Below are positions 16,706-24,650 of a stretch of DNA of 64,000 nucleotides, one piece after another (within the stretch, counting starts at the first letter, position 1; every line of letters begins with the position of its first letter). The stretch comes from Lactobacillus equicursoris DSM 19284 = JCM 14600 = CIP 110162 (lineage in GTDB: Bacteria > Bacillota > Bacilli > Lactobacillales > Lactobacillaceae): positions 60,715 through 124,714 of the forward strand of contig NZ_AZDU01000001.1 in the NCBI RefSeq assembly GCF_001434815.1, read 5' to 3'. The notes beneath the pieces are model-generated. The model saw only the letters and a list, made by a program, of their open reading frames with translations, did no database searches and had not been told where the DNA came from. Position numbers and translations under genes: made by a program.

Positions 16706-18214
16706 TTACCATTTGCCTGACAAAATTTCGCCCCGCTGTGCCAGTTGGACGTAGAGCTTGCTGCCAGAAACGGACAAGCCTTCGATTTCCCGGTTGGTAG
16801 TATGTTTCCAGGTCTTTTCGTACTTGCCGTTTTCTTGAACCTTGAAGAGCAGGTTGTTGAAGGCTACGTAGAAGTGGCCATTGCCGTAGGCCAGCCCTTG
16901 AACTGGAGAAGCACCAGAATTTTGCTTAACAAAGTTGCCAGAGGTCCCAGTTACCTTGGTTACCTTCCAGGTATTGCCAACCAGGTTCAGCTTCCAGTAT
17001 TCGTAGCTGTGAGATCCGCCATTATGGAAGAGGCCATACATGGTACCATCGCCGGCAAAGGCCGCATTGTGGAAATAGCGTGCAGAGGTCCCAACGTCCA
17101 CCTTGATAGACCAGATCTTGTTCAGTTGCAGGTTGCTCTTGTTTAATTGCAGAATTTCTTCTGAGTAAAAGCCATTGCTTTGCCCACCTGGCAGCTTGTT
17201 GCGGTTAGCCAAGACGTAGATGTACTTGCCGCTGGCACCCAGAGATTGGCCGTGCCCTAGCTTGATGTATGGGCTGACCTTCAGGTTTTGGGAGTATTTT
17301 TCAAAGGTCTTAAAGCTAAGGTGATTATACAAGTAGTTTCTTGGTGACAGGTATTGGGCCTTGTACTTGTTGATCTTGGACAGGTTGAAGGCGACAATGT
17401 TGCCCTTGGGGTTGGCAACATCGGTCGCACCGGCACTGGCATACCAGGAACTGTAAGCCCAGCCGCCGTTAACGGCCAAGCCTTCCATGACTGGCCCCAC
17501 TTGCTGGAAGCCATTGCCTTCTAGACTCAGGTTTCTTGGTTCCCACAAGTTGGTTCTCAAGGTCAAGCCGCCGCTAGTCCAGGAGTTAGAGCTGGTTTCT
17601 ACACCGTAGTGGTTTCTAGTGTTCCACTTGGCAGAAGAACCTGAGTGTGACCGGGTACTTGCAACTTCCTTTGGCCCCTTTTGCGTGGACACTCCTGGGT
17701 GGATGCCAGAGTTAGGGTTGCTGACATGGTGGAGCTTAACCGTCTTCTTGATCTTACCGTAGGAATAAGTCAGCTTATCGCCGCTAACTCTAGCTTGAAC
17801 GCTATTAGGGTTAATCACATTACCGCGGCTGTCTACCGCATAGTTTAAAGCATCCCGCTTGTCAAAACTGTTGTCGCCCTTAACCAGGTAGACGTTGCCA
17901 GCAGCTGAGATCTTGTTCTTGAGAAACCAGCTTTCTTTAACCCAGCCGACTGGCCGGCCGTTAGCGTACATGTAGTCATAGTAGCCCTTCTTGGTCTTTT
18001 TGCTAGCAGACACTTGGATCTTGCTGGTCTTGAAGTACTTGGTTGAGCTGACCTTCTTGGATGGGCCCTTGGCTGACACCTTACTATAGATATTCATGGT
18101 CTTGCCATTAGGCATTTTGGTCGTGACGGCTGCTTGGGCTTGGGCTGGTTGGCTGACTGCTAAAGCAGCACCAGCTGCAGCTAAAAGCAACAGGCTTTTC
18201 TTCCCTTTTTCCAT
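16706..18214 (-). CDS. Secreted protein with SH3/GW-like N-terminus and propeller-like C-terminus
   Basis: 502 aa from ATG 18212-18214, preceded by AAGGAGA; the frame runs on to 18430 but that part covers the promoter. A clear signal peptide (MEKGKKSLLLLAAAGAALAV, cleavage near AQAQA-AV) sends it out of the cell. Residues 40-130 are basic and end in GRPVGWVKESWF, the signature of GW/SH3b cell-wall modules. The rest has repeated strands with aromatic turns (GLAVNGGWAYSSW, GLAYGNGHFYVAF, GLSVSGSKLYVQL), suggesting a beta-propeller. No catalytic motif recognised and no LPXTG. A surface role is inferred; function unknown. Confidence 0.82.
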   Translation of the reverse strand: MEKGKKSLLLLAAAGAALAVSQPAQAQAAVTTKMPNGKTMNIYSKVSAKGPSKKVSSTKYFKTSKIQVSASKKTKKGYYDYMYANGRPVGWVKESWFLKNKISAAGNVYLVKGDNSFDKRDALNYAVDSRGNVINPNSVQARVSGDKLTYSYGKIKKTVKLHHVSNPNSGIHPGVSTQKGPKEVASTRSHSGSSAKWNTRNHYGVETSSNSWTSGGLTLRTNLWEPRNLSLEGNGFQQVGPVMEGLAVNGGWAYSSWYASAGATDVANPKGNIVAFNLSKINKYKAQYLSPRNYLYNHLSFKTFEKYSQNLKVSPYIKLGHGQSLGASGKYIYVLANRNKLPGGQSNGFYSEEILQLNKSNLQLNKIWSIKVDVGTSARYFHNAAFAGDGTMYGLFHNGGSHSYEYWKLNLVGNTWKVTKVTGTSGNFVKQNSGASPVQGLAYGNGHFYVAFNNLLFKVQENGKYEKTWKHTTNREIEGLSVSGSKLYVQLAQRGEILSGKW

Positions 18215-18311
18215 TGAGCTTTTCTCCTTCTTCCTTTTGCAATCAAAACAAAAGGCTAAATAAACAATCGATTTACACATAGCAACAAGAATTCCTTGCC
18301 GTATCAATTTA

Positions 18312-18319
18312 ATTATAGC
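18312..18319 (-). promoter_or_regulatory. Extended -10 promoter of the secreted-protein gene
   Basis: TGCTATAAT on the minus strand (TATAAT at 18312-18317), about 95 nt before the start codon. The 228-nt gap to clpP holds this and the divergent clpP promoter. Confidence 0.55.
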
Positions 18320-18365
18320 ACCAAAAAGAAATTCAAAAATAAATCCTAAAAATAAGACTCCAAGT

Positions 18366-18394
18366 TTGACAGACGCGCCTAGGAGTGTTTTAAT
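18366..18394 (+). promoter_or_regulatory. clpP promoter
   Basis: TTGACA (18366-18371), 17-nt spacer, TTTAAT (18389-18394). The predicted start near 18401 falls inside the CIRCE element. Confidence 0.7.
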
Positions 18395-18420
18395 TAGCAC
18401 TGTATTCAAATGAGTGCTAA
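18394..18420 (+). promoter_or_regulatory. CIRCE element (HrcA operator) of clpP
   Basis: TTAGCACTG, nine bases, GAGTGCTAA: the 9-9-9 CIRCE inverted repeat with one deviation (G for C) in the left arm. HrcA bound here would block clpP transcription until heat shock. A CtsR box of the GGTCAAA type, common before Firmicute clpP genes, is not seen. Confidence 0.9.
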
Positions 18421-18442
18421 TTAAATTCATTAGGAGGATCTT

Positions 18443-19027
18443 ATGTTAGTACCTACTGTTATTGAACAAACCGCTCGCGGTGAACGCGCATACGACATTT
18501 ACTCAAGATTATTAAAGGACCGCATCATCATGCTCAGCGGTGAAGTTAACGACCAAATGGCCAACTCCATCATCGCTCAATTGCTTTTCCTTGATGCGCA
18601 AGACAACACTAAAGACATTTACATGTACATCAACTCCCCAGGTGGCGTGATCACTTCCGGGATGGCAATCGTGGACACCATGAACTTCATCAAGTCCCCA
18701 GTTTCCACCATTGCTACTGGGATGGCCGCTTCTATGGCCTCCATCATCTTGGCTGAAGGCGAAAAGGGCAAACGTTTTGCCTTGCCACACGCTACGGTCT
18801 TGATTCACCAACCTTTGGGCGGGGCTCAAGGGCAAGCAACCGAAATCCAAATTGCGGCTGAAGAAATCTTGAAGACCAGAAAGATGATCAACGAACTCTT
18901 GGCTAAGGACTCTGGCCAAGACATCGAAACCATCAAGCGCGACACTGAACGCGACCACTACATGACTGCTCAAGAAGCCAAGGACTACGGCTTGATCGAC
19001 GACATCATGGTTAACCAAAACAAGTAA
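18443..19027 (+). CDS. clpP: ATP-dependent Clp protease proteolytic subunit ClpP
   Basis: Serine peptidase that forms the 14-mer degradation chamber served by ClpX, ClpC and ClpE. 194 aa. Catalytic serine in [11 protein letters not shown] near residue 97, histidine in ATVLIHQP near 122 and the aspartate near 171 (ERDHYM block). Strong AGGAGG ribosome site and its own HrcA-type control. It is the only plus-strand gene here and converges with whiA, a neighbourhood (rapZ-yvcK-whiA, clpP) conserved in Firmicutes. Adaptors for its partners, MecA and SpxH, are encoded near the right end. Confidence 0.97.
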   Translation: MLVPTVIEQTARGERAYDIYSRLLKDRIIMLSGEVNDQMANSIIAQLLFLDAQDNTKDIYMYINSPGGVITSGMAIVDTMNFIKSPVSTIATGMAASMASIILAEGEKGKRFALPHATVLIHQPLGGAQGQATEIQIAAEEILKTRKMINELLAKDSGQDIETIKRDTERDHYMTAQEAKDYGLIDDIMVNQNK

Positions 19028-19043
19028 TTTGATAGTTACAAAC

Positions 19044-19074
19044 AAAAGACCAGATACAAAGTATCTGGTCTTTT
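19044..19074. terminator. Bidirectional terminator clpP / whiA
   Basis: 14-bp perfect stem (19044-19057 with 19061-19074) with a 3-nt AAA loop and T-runs on both strands. Confidence 0.92.
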
Positions 19075-19090
19075 TGTATACAATTGTTAT

Positions 19091-20023
19091 TTACCGCAAG
19101 TTGTCCGCAATCTCGTGCAATTTCTTCAAGCGGTGGTTGACCCCGGACTTGGAAATGGGCCCATCTGGCACTTGCTGGGCCAGTTCCTTCAGGGACAATT
19201 CCGGGTGCTGAAGACGGAAACGGGCCAGACTAGCCAATTTTTCTGGCAAGGAATCCAGTCCTTGCTTTTCATCGATCAATTCGATGTCTTCGACCTGCTT
19301 GGCGGCAGCGCTAGCAGTCTTGCGCAGGTTAGCCGTATCGCAATTAACCAAGCGATTGACGGAATTCCGCATGTCCCGCATGATCCGCAGGTCTTCAAAG
19401 GCCAGCATGGCGTTGACCGCGCCCACCACGTGCAAAAAGTCGCCGATCTTTTCGGCTTCTTTCAAGTAGACGATGCTGCCGCTTCTTCTGGCCGTTACCT
19501 TGGCGTTTAGGTCAAAGTACTTGTTCATGATCTCCTGCAGATCCTCGCAGTGGTTGGAGTAGGTGCAGTAGATTTCCAGGTGGTAGCGGCTGGTTTCGGG
19601 GTTATTGACGGAGCCGCTGGCCAAAAAGGCCCCGCGCAGGTATGACATGGATCGCTGCTCAGAGTGCTTGATCTTGTCTGGGATCCCGGTAATAAAGCCT
19701 TTTTCCGGTGAATAAATCTGCAAGTCTTCCATGATTTCTGGCACCTGCTGGGCGACCCGAACCAGGTATTGGTGGTTCTTTTTCAGCTTCATCTTCCGGG
19801 TCACGATCAGCTGGGGCTCAAAGCCGTAAGCCGTCTTAATCAGGGAAAAAATCCGCCGGGCGATTGCCGGATTTTCCGTCACGATGTCCAGACTCATCTG
19901 GCCAGCATGCCGGCTCAAAACCGCGTTCATTCGCAAAAAAGCGGCTAGTTCTGCCTTGGCATGTTCAGGGTGAACCTCAATTGAAGTTAGTTCTTTTTTT
20001 ACGTCACTGGCATAACTAGCCAT
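19091..20023 (-). CDS. whiA: DNA-binding protein WhiA
   Basis: Conserved Gram-positive protein with an N-terminal homing-endonuclease-like domain (degenerate, about residues 1-200) and a C-terminal helix-turn-helix (LSLKELAQQV and ISKSGVNHRLKKL, about residues 265-300). In actinobacteria it is a sporulation regulator; in Bacillus it affects cell division and chromosome segregation. 310 aa, 7 nt after yvcK, third gene of the rapZ-yvcK-whiA operon. Confidence 0.96.
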   Translation of the reverse strand: MASYASDVKKELTSIEVHPEHAKAELAAFLRMNAVLSRHAGQMSLDIVTENPAIARRIFSLIKTAYGFEPQLIVTRKMKLKKNHQYLVRVAQQVPEIMEDLQIYSPEKGFITGIPDKIKHSEQRSMSYLRGAFLASGSVNNPETSRYHLEIYCTYSNHCEDLQEIMNKYFDLNAKVTARRSGSIVYLKEAEKIGDFLHVVGAVNAMLAFEDLRIMRDMRNSVNRLVNCDTANLRKTASAAAKQVEDIELIDEKQGLDSLPEKLASLARFRLQHPELSLKELAQQVPDGPISKSGVNHRLKKLHEIADNLR

Positions 20024-20030
20024 TTATTTC

Positions 20031-21044
20031 CTACTTTCTCTTAAACATTTCCTGCAGGGCCAAGTCAATGATTTCATTAGCAACCTTGTCCCCGTCATGG
20101 AAGACCAGCCCGTTTCGCTGGTCGGTAAAGTCATCCATGATCACCCGGCAGTCTTGGGCCTTCAAGCCCTCAAAGTCATTTTTAACTGGCATCAGGTATT
20201 CGTCATAGTCTTCTGGGTGGAACTTGGTCATGTCGATCTTGGCCCCGTTGATCAAGGCCGTATCGATATAGTTGCCGCCCAGGTGCTGGTTGATGATCCG
20301 GACGTGGTCAGCATCGGTCAAGCCAACGGTTTCCCCGGCCTGGGTCATGATGTTGCAGACATAGATAGTTTCGGCCTTGGTCTGGCGCATGGCTTCGCCC
20401 ACATTCGGGATCATCAAGTTGGGCAAGATGGAGGTAAAGAGCGACCCTGGCCCAAGCACGATCGCGTCGGCACCCATGATAGCATCGATCACGGCGTCAG
20501 GCGCCTTTGGCGTATCGTCAGCCGTCACCCAGACCCGCTTGATCTGCTTGTGCTGGCTGGTGATTTCAACTTCACCCTTGGCCTTTGACCCATCCATGAA
20601 TTCGGCATTTAGGGTCAAGGGCTCGTTAGCTGATGGGTAAACGTGGCCATCCACCTTCATCATGGCCGACAGGGTCTGCACCGCGTCAAAAATGTTGCCC
20701 TGCATTTCACTCAAGGCCGCAATGATCAAGTTGCCGATAGCGTGGCCGGAGAAGAAGGCGTCTTTTGAATCAAAGCGGTATTGAAAAATCTTCTTCTCAT
20801 CGTCTGGCAGTTCGCTTAAAGACACCAAGACGTTCCGGATATCACCAGGCGGCACCACGTTGATATAGTTGCGGATGACGCCGGAAGAGCCGCCGTCATC
20901 TGACACGGTAACGATCGCCGTAATTTCGGCATCCTGCTTTTTTAAGGCCTTTAAAATGACCGGCAAGCCCGTACCCCCGCCGATCACCACGACCCGGGGT
21001 CTTCTTCTCTTAATGACCCGAATAATCTTGTTTTCACTAAACAT
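20031..21044 (-). CDS. yvcK: YvcK family protein (gluconeogenesis factor)
   Basis: UDP-sugar-binding regulator related to CofD/2-phospho-L-lactate transferase; in Bacillus needed for growth and cell shape on gluconeogenic carbon sources. 337 aa. The N-terminal Rossmann loop [14 protein letters not shown] lies at residues 18-31, and VSDDGGSSG follows near residue 47. Sits between rapZ and whiA with 8-nt gaps. Confidence 0.95.
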   Translation of the reverse strand: MFSENKIIRVIKRRRPRVVVIGGGTGLPVILKALKKQDAEITAIVTVSDDGGSSGVIRNYINVVPPGDIRNVLVSLSELPDDEKKIFQYRFDSKDAFFSGHAIGNLIIAALSEMQGNIFDAVQTLSAMMKVDGHVYPSANEPLTLNAEFMDGSKAKGEVEITSQHKQIKRVWVTADDTPKAPDAVIDAIMGADAIVLGPGSLFTSILPNLMIPNVGEAMRQTKAETIYVCNIMTQAGETVGLTDADHVRIINQHLGGNYIDTALINGAKIDMTKFHPEDYDEYLMPVKNDFEGLKAQDCRVIMDDFTDQRNGLVFHDGDKVANEIIDLALQEMFKRK

Positions 21045-21052
21045 TCTGTTTC

Positions 21053-21940
21053 CTACTTTCTGAGATAACGGCTGATTTCTCTGTGCGTAATGTCCACAGG
21101 ATACTTTTCAGAAAGGTCCCGGGCCAGCTGCTGGGCAATGGAGACTGACCGGTGCTGGCCGCCCGTGCAGCCAATGGCAATGGTCAACTTTTCCTTGCCT
21201 TCAGCGATGTAGCCAGGGATCGCCGTTAACAATAAGTCCAGTAATTTTTGGTAGAAAACCTTGGTCTCGGGCTTGTCCATCACGTAGTTGAAGACCCGCT
21301 TGTCAAGGCCGGTAAAAGGCCGCAGCTCTGGAATGTAAAAAGGATTTGGCAAAAAGCGCACGTCCATGACGATGTCGGCATCGATTGGCATCCCGTACTT
21401 AAAGCCAAAGGACATGACTTCAATGCCAAAGCTGGGCTTGGAGCTTTCACCAAACTTCTTTTGCAGCTTTTCCTTCAGTTCCTTAGGCTTCATCTTGGAG
21501 GTATCGATGATGTAGTTGGCCCGGTTCTTGACGCGGGCTAGATATTGCCGCTCCTCCTTGATCCCGTCCAAAAGGCGCCCATTTTGCCCCAAAGGTGGCA
21601 AGCGGCGGGTTTCCTTGTAGCGGGCCACCAGGGTGTCATCTGAGGCATCCAGGAAGACAACCGTCGCCTGGGTGTCGCCATTGTCCTCTAAGGAGTTGAT
21701 CTCACTGATCAGGTCCTTGTAAAAGGACTTGACTCTGAGGTCGATGACCACGGCAACTTTTTCAAAGTCTTCTGAGTTGTTCATCAAATCCCAAAGGTTG
21801 ACCAAGAGCTCTGGCGGCAGGTTGTCCACGACAAAGTAGCCGATGTCTTCCAGGGAGTGGGCAGCGACCGTCTTGCCGGCGCCGCTCATCCCCGTCAGGA
21901 TCAACAGTTGTTTTTTATTTTTTTCGCCCATGCTTGTCAT
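21053..21940 (-). CDS. rapZ: RNase adapter / nucleotide-binding protein RapZ
   Basis: P-loop protein (YvcJ in Bacillus), 295 aa from ATG 21938-21940 with AAGGTGG upstream; a GTG at 21949 sits inside that ribosome site and is less likely. Walker [14 protein letters not shown] near residue 17 and the C-terminal [13 protein letters not shown] block near 260 are intact. In enterobacteria it controls GlmS through small RNAs; in Bacillus the orthologue has GTPase/ATPase activity with effects on competence. First gene of the operon. Confidence 0.95.
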   Translation of the reverse strand: MTSMGEKNKKQLLILTGMSGAGKTVAAHSLEDIGYFVVDNLPPELLVNLWDLMNNSEDFEKVAVVIDLRVKSFYKDLISEINSLEDNGDTQATVVFLDASDDTLVARYKETRRLPPLGQNGRLLDGIKEERQYLARVKNRANYIIDTSKMKPKELKEKLQKKFGESSKPSFGIEVMSFGFKYGMPIDADIVMDVRFLPNPFYIPELRPFTGLDKRVFNYVMDKPETKVFYQKLLDLLLTAIPGYIAEGKEKLTIAIGCTGGQHRSVSIAQQLARDLSEKYPVDITHREISRYLRK

Positions 21941-22004
21941 TTGTACCACCTTTTTAAGTCATTAAATTCTATCATACCGGGTGTTTCATCTTCTCGCAAG
22001 AATT

Positions 22005-23066
22005 TTACTTTAAAAAATCTCTTAAACCGTATACCGTTCGTCCTTGAAAACCGGTCAGGGTCTCGGCATGGGCCAAGGCGCTAAGGACGGACTCCTCAAT
22101 CGTCTCAATCCCAGCTTCAAAAACGGGATCCAGTTGGCTGTCGGGCATGAAGGCAAAAGTCTGTATGCTTTTAGCATCATGGCTGACCTTTTGCGCCGTG
22201 GAAAAAGCCAGGGCGATGTCGCCGGACCCGTCGCCGATGTAAGAGCCGGTCCGCCCAAGGCCTACCGCGCTACGTCTAGCCAAGCGGCCCAGCTGCCGGC
22301 TGGACAGGGGCAGGTCGGTGGCAAGCACCATCACGATTGAACCCTGGTCTTTTTGGTAGCGGTCATAGAGCTGGTTGCCCTCTCGCTTGGCCCAGGCTAA
22401 GACGTTTTCTCTTAATTCTTCACCTAAGAGGCGGTTGCCAGCCCGCAGGCGGCCAAAGGCCCCAAAGTTGGTGCAAACCAGAGCCCCAATCTGGTACTTT
22501 TTCCCTTGGTAAGGCACTTGCCGTGAAGCTGAACCAATGCCGCCCTTAAAGCCTAAGCAGCGCATCCCGGTCCCGGCCCCGTAATTGCCCTCAGAAAAAT
22601 CCTTGCCCTTCTCCGCAATCGCCAAGGCCTCTAGAGCGTCTTTCTCCGTGACCGCCATTTGCCGGATCGCGTTTAAGTCGCCGTCATTGCACTCCATGAC
22701 CACCGGGTTGACCGTGCCGGTGGTCAGCCCAATCTCGGGATTACGGTCCAGCATGTACCGGGTCAAGGCCGTCCAGCAGGTCCCCACCGCCAAGGTGTTG
22801 GTCATCAAAATTGGCGTCTCTAGTGTTCCCAATTCAGCAACTTGGACCAAGCCAGTCGTCTTGCCGAAGCCGTTGATAACCTGGCCACTAGCCAGCAATT
22901 TTTCTTTAAAAAGATGCTCGGCTGGAATAATGGCGGTCACGCCGGTGTTAATGTCCCCCTTTTTCAAAGTTACCTGGCCCACCTTGACACCCGGCACATC
23001 GGTAATCTTGTTCTTGACCCCGACCTGGTAGCGGCGGGGCAGGTCTAGTTCTCCTTTTAAGCCCAT
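22005..23066 (-). CDS. P1-family aminopeptidase (DmpA/BapA-like)
   Basis: Predicted self-processing N-terminal-nucleophile aminopeptidase, 353 aa. The family cuts N-terminal D-, L- or beta-amino acids from peptides. The sequence contains the TDVPGVKVGQVTL opening typical of P1 peptidases, the NTLAVGT block and a central GALVCTNFGAFGRL segment. In DmpA the autocatalytic cleavage occurs before a serine in a G-N/T-S context; here this position reads VCTNFG, so the nucleophile may be cysteine or threonine or lie elsewhere. No signal peptide. 20 nt downstream of the M55 peptidase gene. Confidence 0.86.
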   Translation of the reverse strand: MGLKGELDLPRRYQVGVKNKITDVPGVKVGQVTLKKGDINTGVTAIIPAEHLFKEKLLASGQVINGFGKTTGLVQVAELGTLETPILMTNTLAVGTCWTALTRYMLDRNPEIGLTTGTVNPVVMECNDGDLNAIRQMAVTEKDALEALAIAEKGKDFSEGNYGAGTGMRCLGFKGGIGSASRQVPYQGKKYQIGALVCTNFGAFGRLRAGNRLLGEELRENVLAWAKREGNQLYDRYQKDQGSIVMVLATDLPLSSRQLGRLARRSAVGLGRTGSYIGDGSGDIALAFSTAQKVSHDAKSIQTFAFMPDSQLDPVFEAGIETIEESVLSALAHAETLTGFQGRTVYGLRDFLK

Positions 23067-23086
23067 TTTGTCTATAGCCCCCCTTT

Positions 23087-23890
23087 TTAGATCTCGGTCA
23101 TAAACATCTTGGCAACCAGCAAGTCTTGAATGCGATCCGTCTGGTAACGGACGATCCGCTCGTCCACGGCTTCAGCGCCTGGGTAAAAAGCAGCCGCACG
23201 AGCCCGGCCAGCACTGGCAAAGCAGAATTCCACTGTATAGCTCTCTGGCAAGGGCCCTAGCTTGGCTGGCTTCAGCAAGGCGCGTTTGATCCCCTTTTTG
23301 ATCCCATCATAGACATCTTCAGGGTGCTTGTTCCAAGTGGCGCTGCCTACGCCCTTCTTGGTCGCAAAGGTCACGATGCCGGGGCTGATTAGTTCGGCGC
23401 GTTTGCACATCCCGGCATCCCCTGACAAGAAGATGGACGGCACTCCGCAGTCAGCGGCGCAGAGGTAGTTGAAGGAATATTCTGATGCTAATTCTCCGTT
23501 CAGTTTCACCCAGGAATACCAGCCATGCTCCACCGTGTGGTCAAGCGGCGTTTCACTTGAACCAGCCGGTGAGTGGTAGCCGATATGGATGGCAAAGTCG
23601 TAGCTGTCATCGATTCCGGCCATCATTTCAGCCGGTGACGAGTCCCACCCCCGGATCAGCTCAATCCCACTCGGCAGGGTGGCTGGGTCCAGGTTCATCC
23701 CGTCTTCGTGGCCATCTTTGACCGTCACTTCATAGCCAGCTGCCTGACAGGCCTCAATCGCCGCAATCGTTTCTCGGGTCATTTCGGCCACAGCCAAGTC
23801 ATAGCCTTTTTCCCCGTAGTGAGTTTCCGGCCAAGAGGTCACGCCGCTGCAGCCTTCTAGGTCGGTACTAATGTAAATCTTTTTTGCCAT
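23087..23890 (-). CDS. M55-family D-aminopeptidase (DppA-like)
   Basis: Predicted zinc D-aminopeptidase, 267 aa. N-terminal metal motif STDLEGCSG (D and E at residues 9 and 11), KDGHEDG near residue 58, IHIGYHSPAG near residue 105 and DHTVEH near 120 correspond to the metal and catalytic residues of Bacillus DppA, a D-Ala-D-Ala peptidase that forms a decamer. No dipeptide transporter is adjacent; its operon partner is the P1 aminopeptidase. Role in using D-amino-acid peptides from wall turnover is inferred. Confidence 0.88.
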   Translation of the reverse strand: MAKKIYISTDLEGCSGVTSWPETHYGEKGYDLAVAEMTRETIAAIEACQAAGYEVTVKDGHEDGMNLDPATLPSGIELIRGWDSSPAEMMAGIDDSYDFAIHIGYHSPAGSSETPLDHTVEHGWYSWVKLNGELASEYSFNYLCAADCGVPSIFLSGDAGMCKRAELISPGIVTFATKKGVGSATWNKHPEDVYDGIKKGIKRALLKPAKLGPLPESYTVEFCFASAGRARAAAFYPGAEAVDERIVRYQTDRIQDLLVAKMFMTEI

Positions 23891-23952
23891 TTTTCTGCCT
23901 CATGAAAATAAAAAAATACTTGCTTTTCCTATTACCTTAAATTTTAGCATTA

Positions 23953-23996
23953 AAAAAAGCTGCTGAGTCTTTAACCTTAGGTTAAATCTCAGCAGC
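23953..23996 (-). terminator. Terminator downstream of the HdeD-like gene
   Basis: GCTGCTGAG (23959-23967) and CTCAGCAGC (23988-23996) enclose a second TTAACC/GGTTAA pair; a T-run follows on the minus strand. Confidence 0.88.
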
Positions 23997-24002
23997 TAGC
24001 TA

Positions 24003-24545
24003 TTACCGGTGCATGAAGGCCAGGGCAATTTCATTGACCCCGAAGATCATGAGGTAGATAGCAATTAAGTAAATTGTGCTCAGCCCTGCGATTTCCGGCC
24101 TAAACAAGAGCATGATCCCCAAAACCAGGCCCAAGATATTCAAGAGCAGGTTAAAGAAGAAGTACCAGCCTGTTTGGAAGAAGCGCAGGTGCCAAGAGAA
24201 GACAATCCCAATGATTGAGTCAACAATGAACCAGAGGGCCACGAAAATCGCAATCGTGTAAGCCCCAATCCGGTTGTTCCACAAGAAGAAAACCCCAATT
24301 AGGATGTCAAAAATCCCCGATAAGAGGGTCGTCCAAGATGGGCCAAAAAATCCGTGGAATGCGGCGAACATGGAGATCCAGGCAATCCCCTGCATGATGG
24401 CTAAAACGGCCAAGATGATGACCAAGCCTTTCAAGCCCTTGCCCGGGTGGGCAAAGAGGTAGATGCTCAGAATTACGGAAACCACACCGCCGATAAAGAC
24501 GCCCCAGTCAAAGTTGCGTCTAGTGTTGTAGTTGGAATCAAACAT
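24003..24545 (-). CDS. HdeD/DUF308-family membrane protein
   Basis: 180 aa from ATG 24543-24545 (AAAGGACT ribosome site). Six hydrophobic segments in three helix pairs, the internal repeat pattern of the HdeD/DUF308 family, with several aromatic residues at the membrane borders and no large soluble part. In enterobacteria HdeD is linked to acid resistance; in lactobacilli the role is unproved. Stands alone between dppA and uvrA with its own terminator. Confidence 0.85.
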   Translation of the reverse strand: MFDSNYNTRRNFDWGVFIGGVVSVILSIYLFAHPGKGLKGLVIILAVLAIMQGIAWISMFAAFHGFFGPSWTTLLSGIFDILIGVFFLWNNRIGAYTIAIFVALWFIVDSIIGIVFSWHLRFFQTGWYFFFNLLLNILGLVLGIMLLFRPEIAGLSTIYLIAIYLMIFGVNEIALAFMHR

Positions 24546-24650
24546 AAAAATCAGTCCTTTCAAATTAATGAAAATCTAAGATCGTTACATTGCCTTCCGC
24601 TTTCATTTTACAATACTTCATGGAAAAGGGTTAGTTTCCCATAAGAAAAT

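Noticed and set aside
18215..18430. Longer start for the secreted protein
   Set aside because: The extension precedes a perfect signal peptide and contains the gene's own promoter.
20097..20588. Plus-strand reading frame of 163 codons inside yvcK
   Set aside because: Shadow of the conserved minus-strand gene; no ribosome site and His/Val/Gly-rich composition typical of antisense frames.
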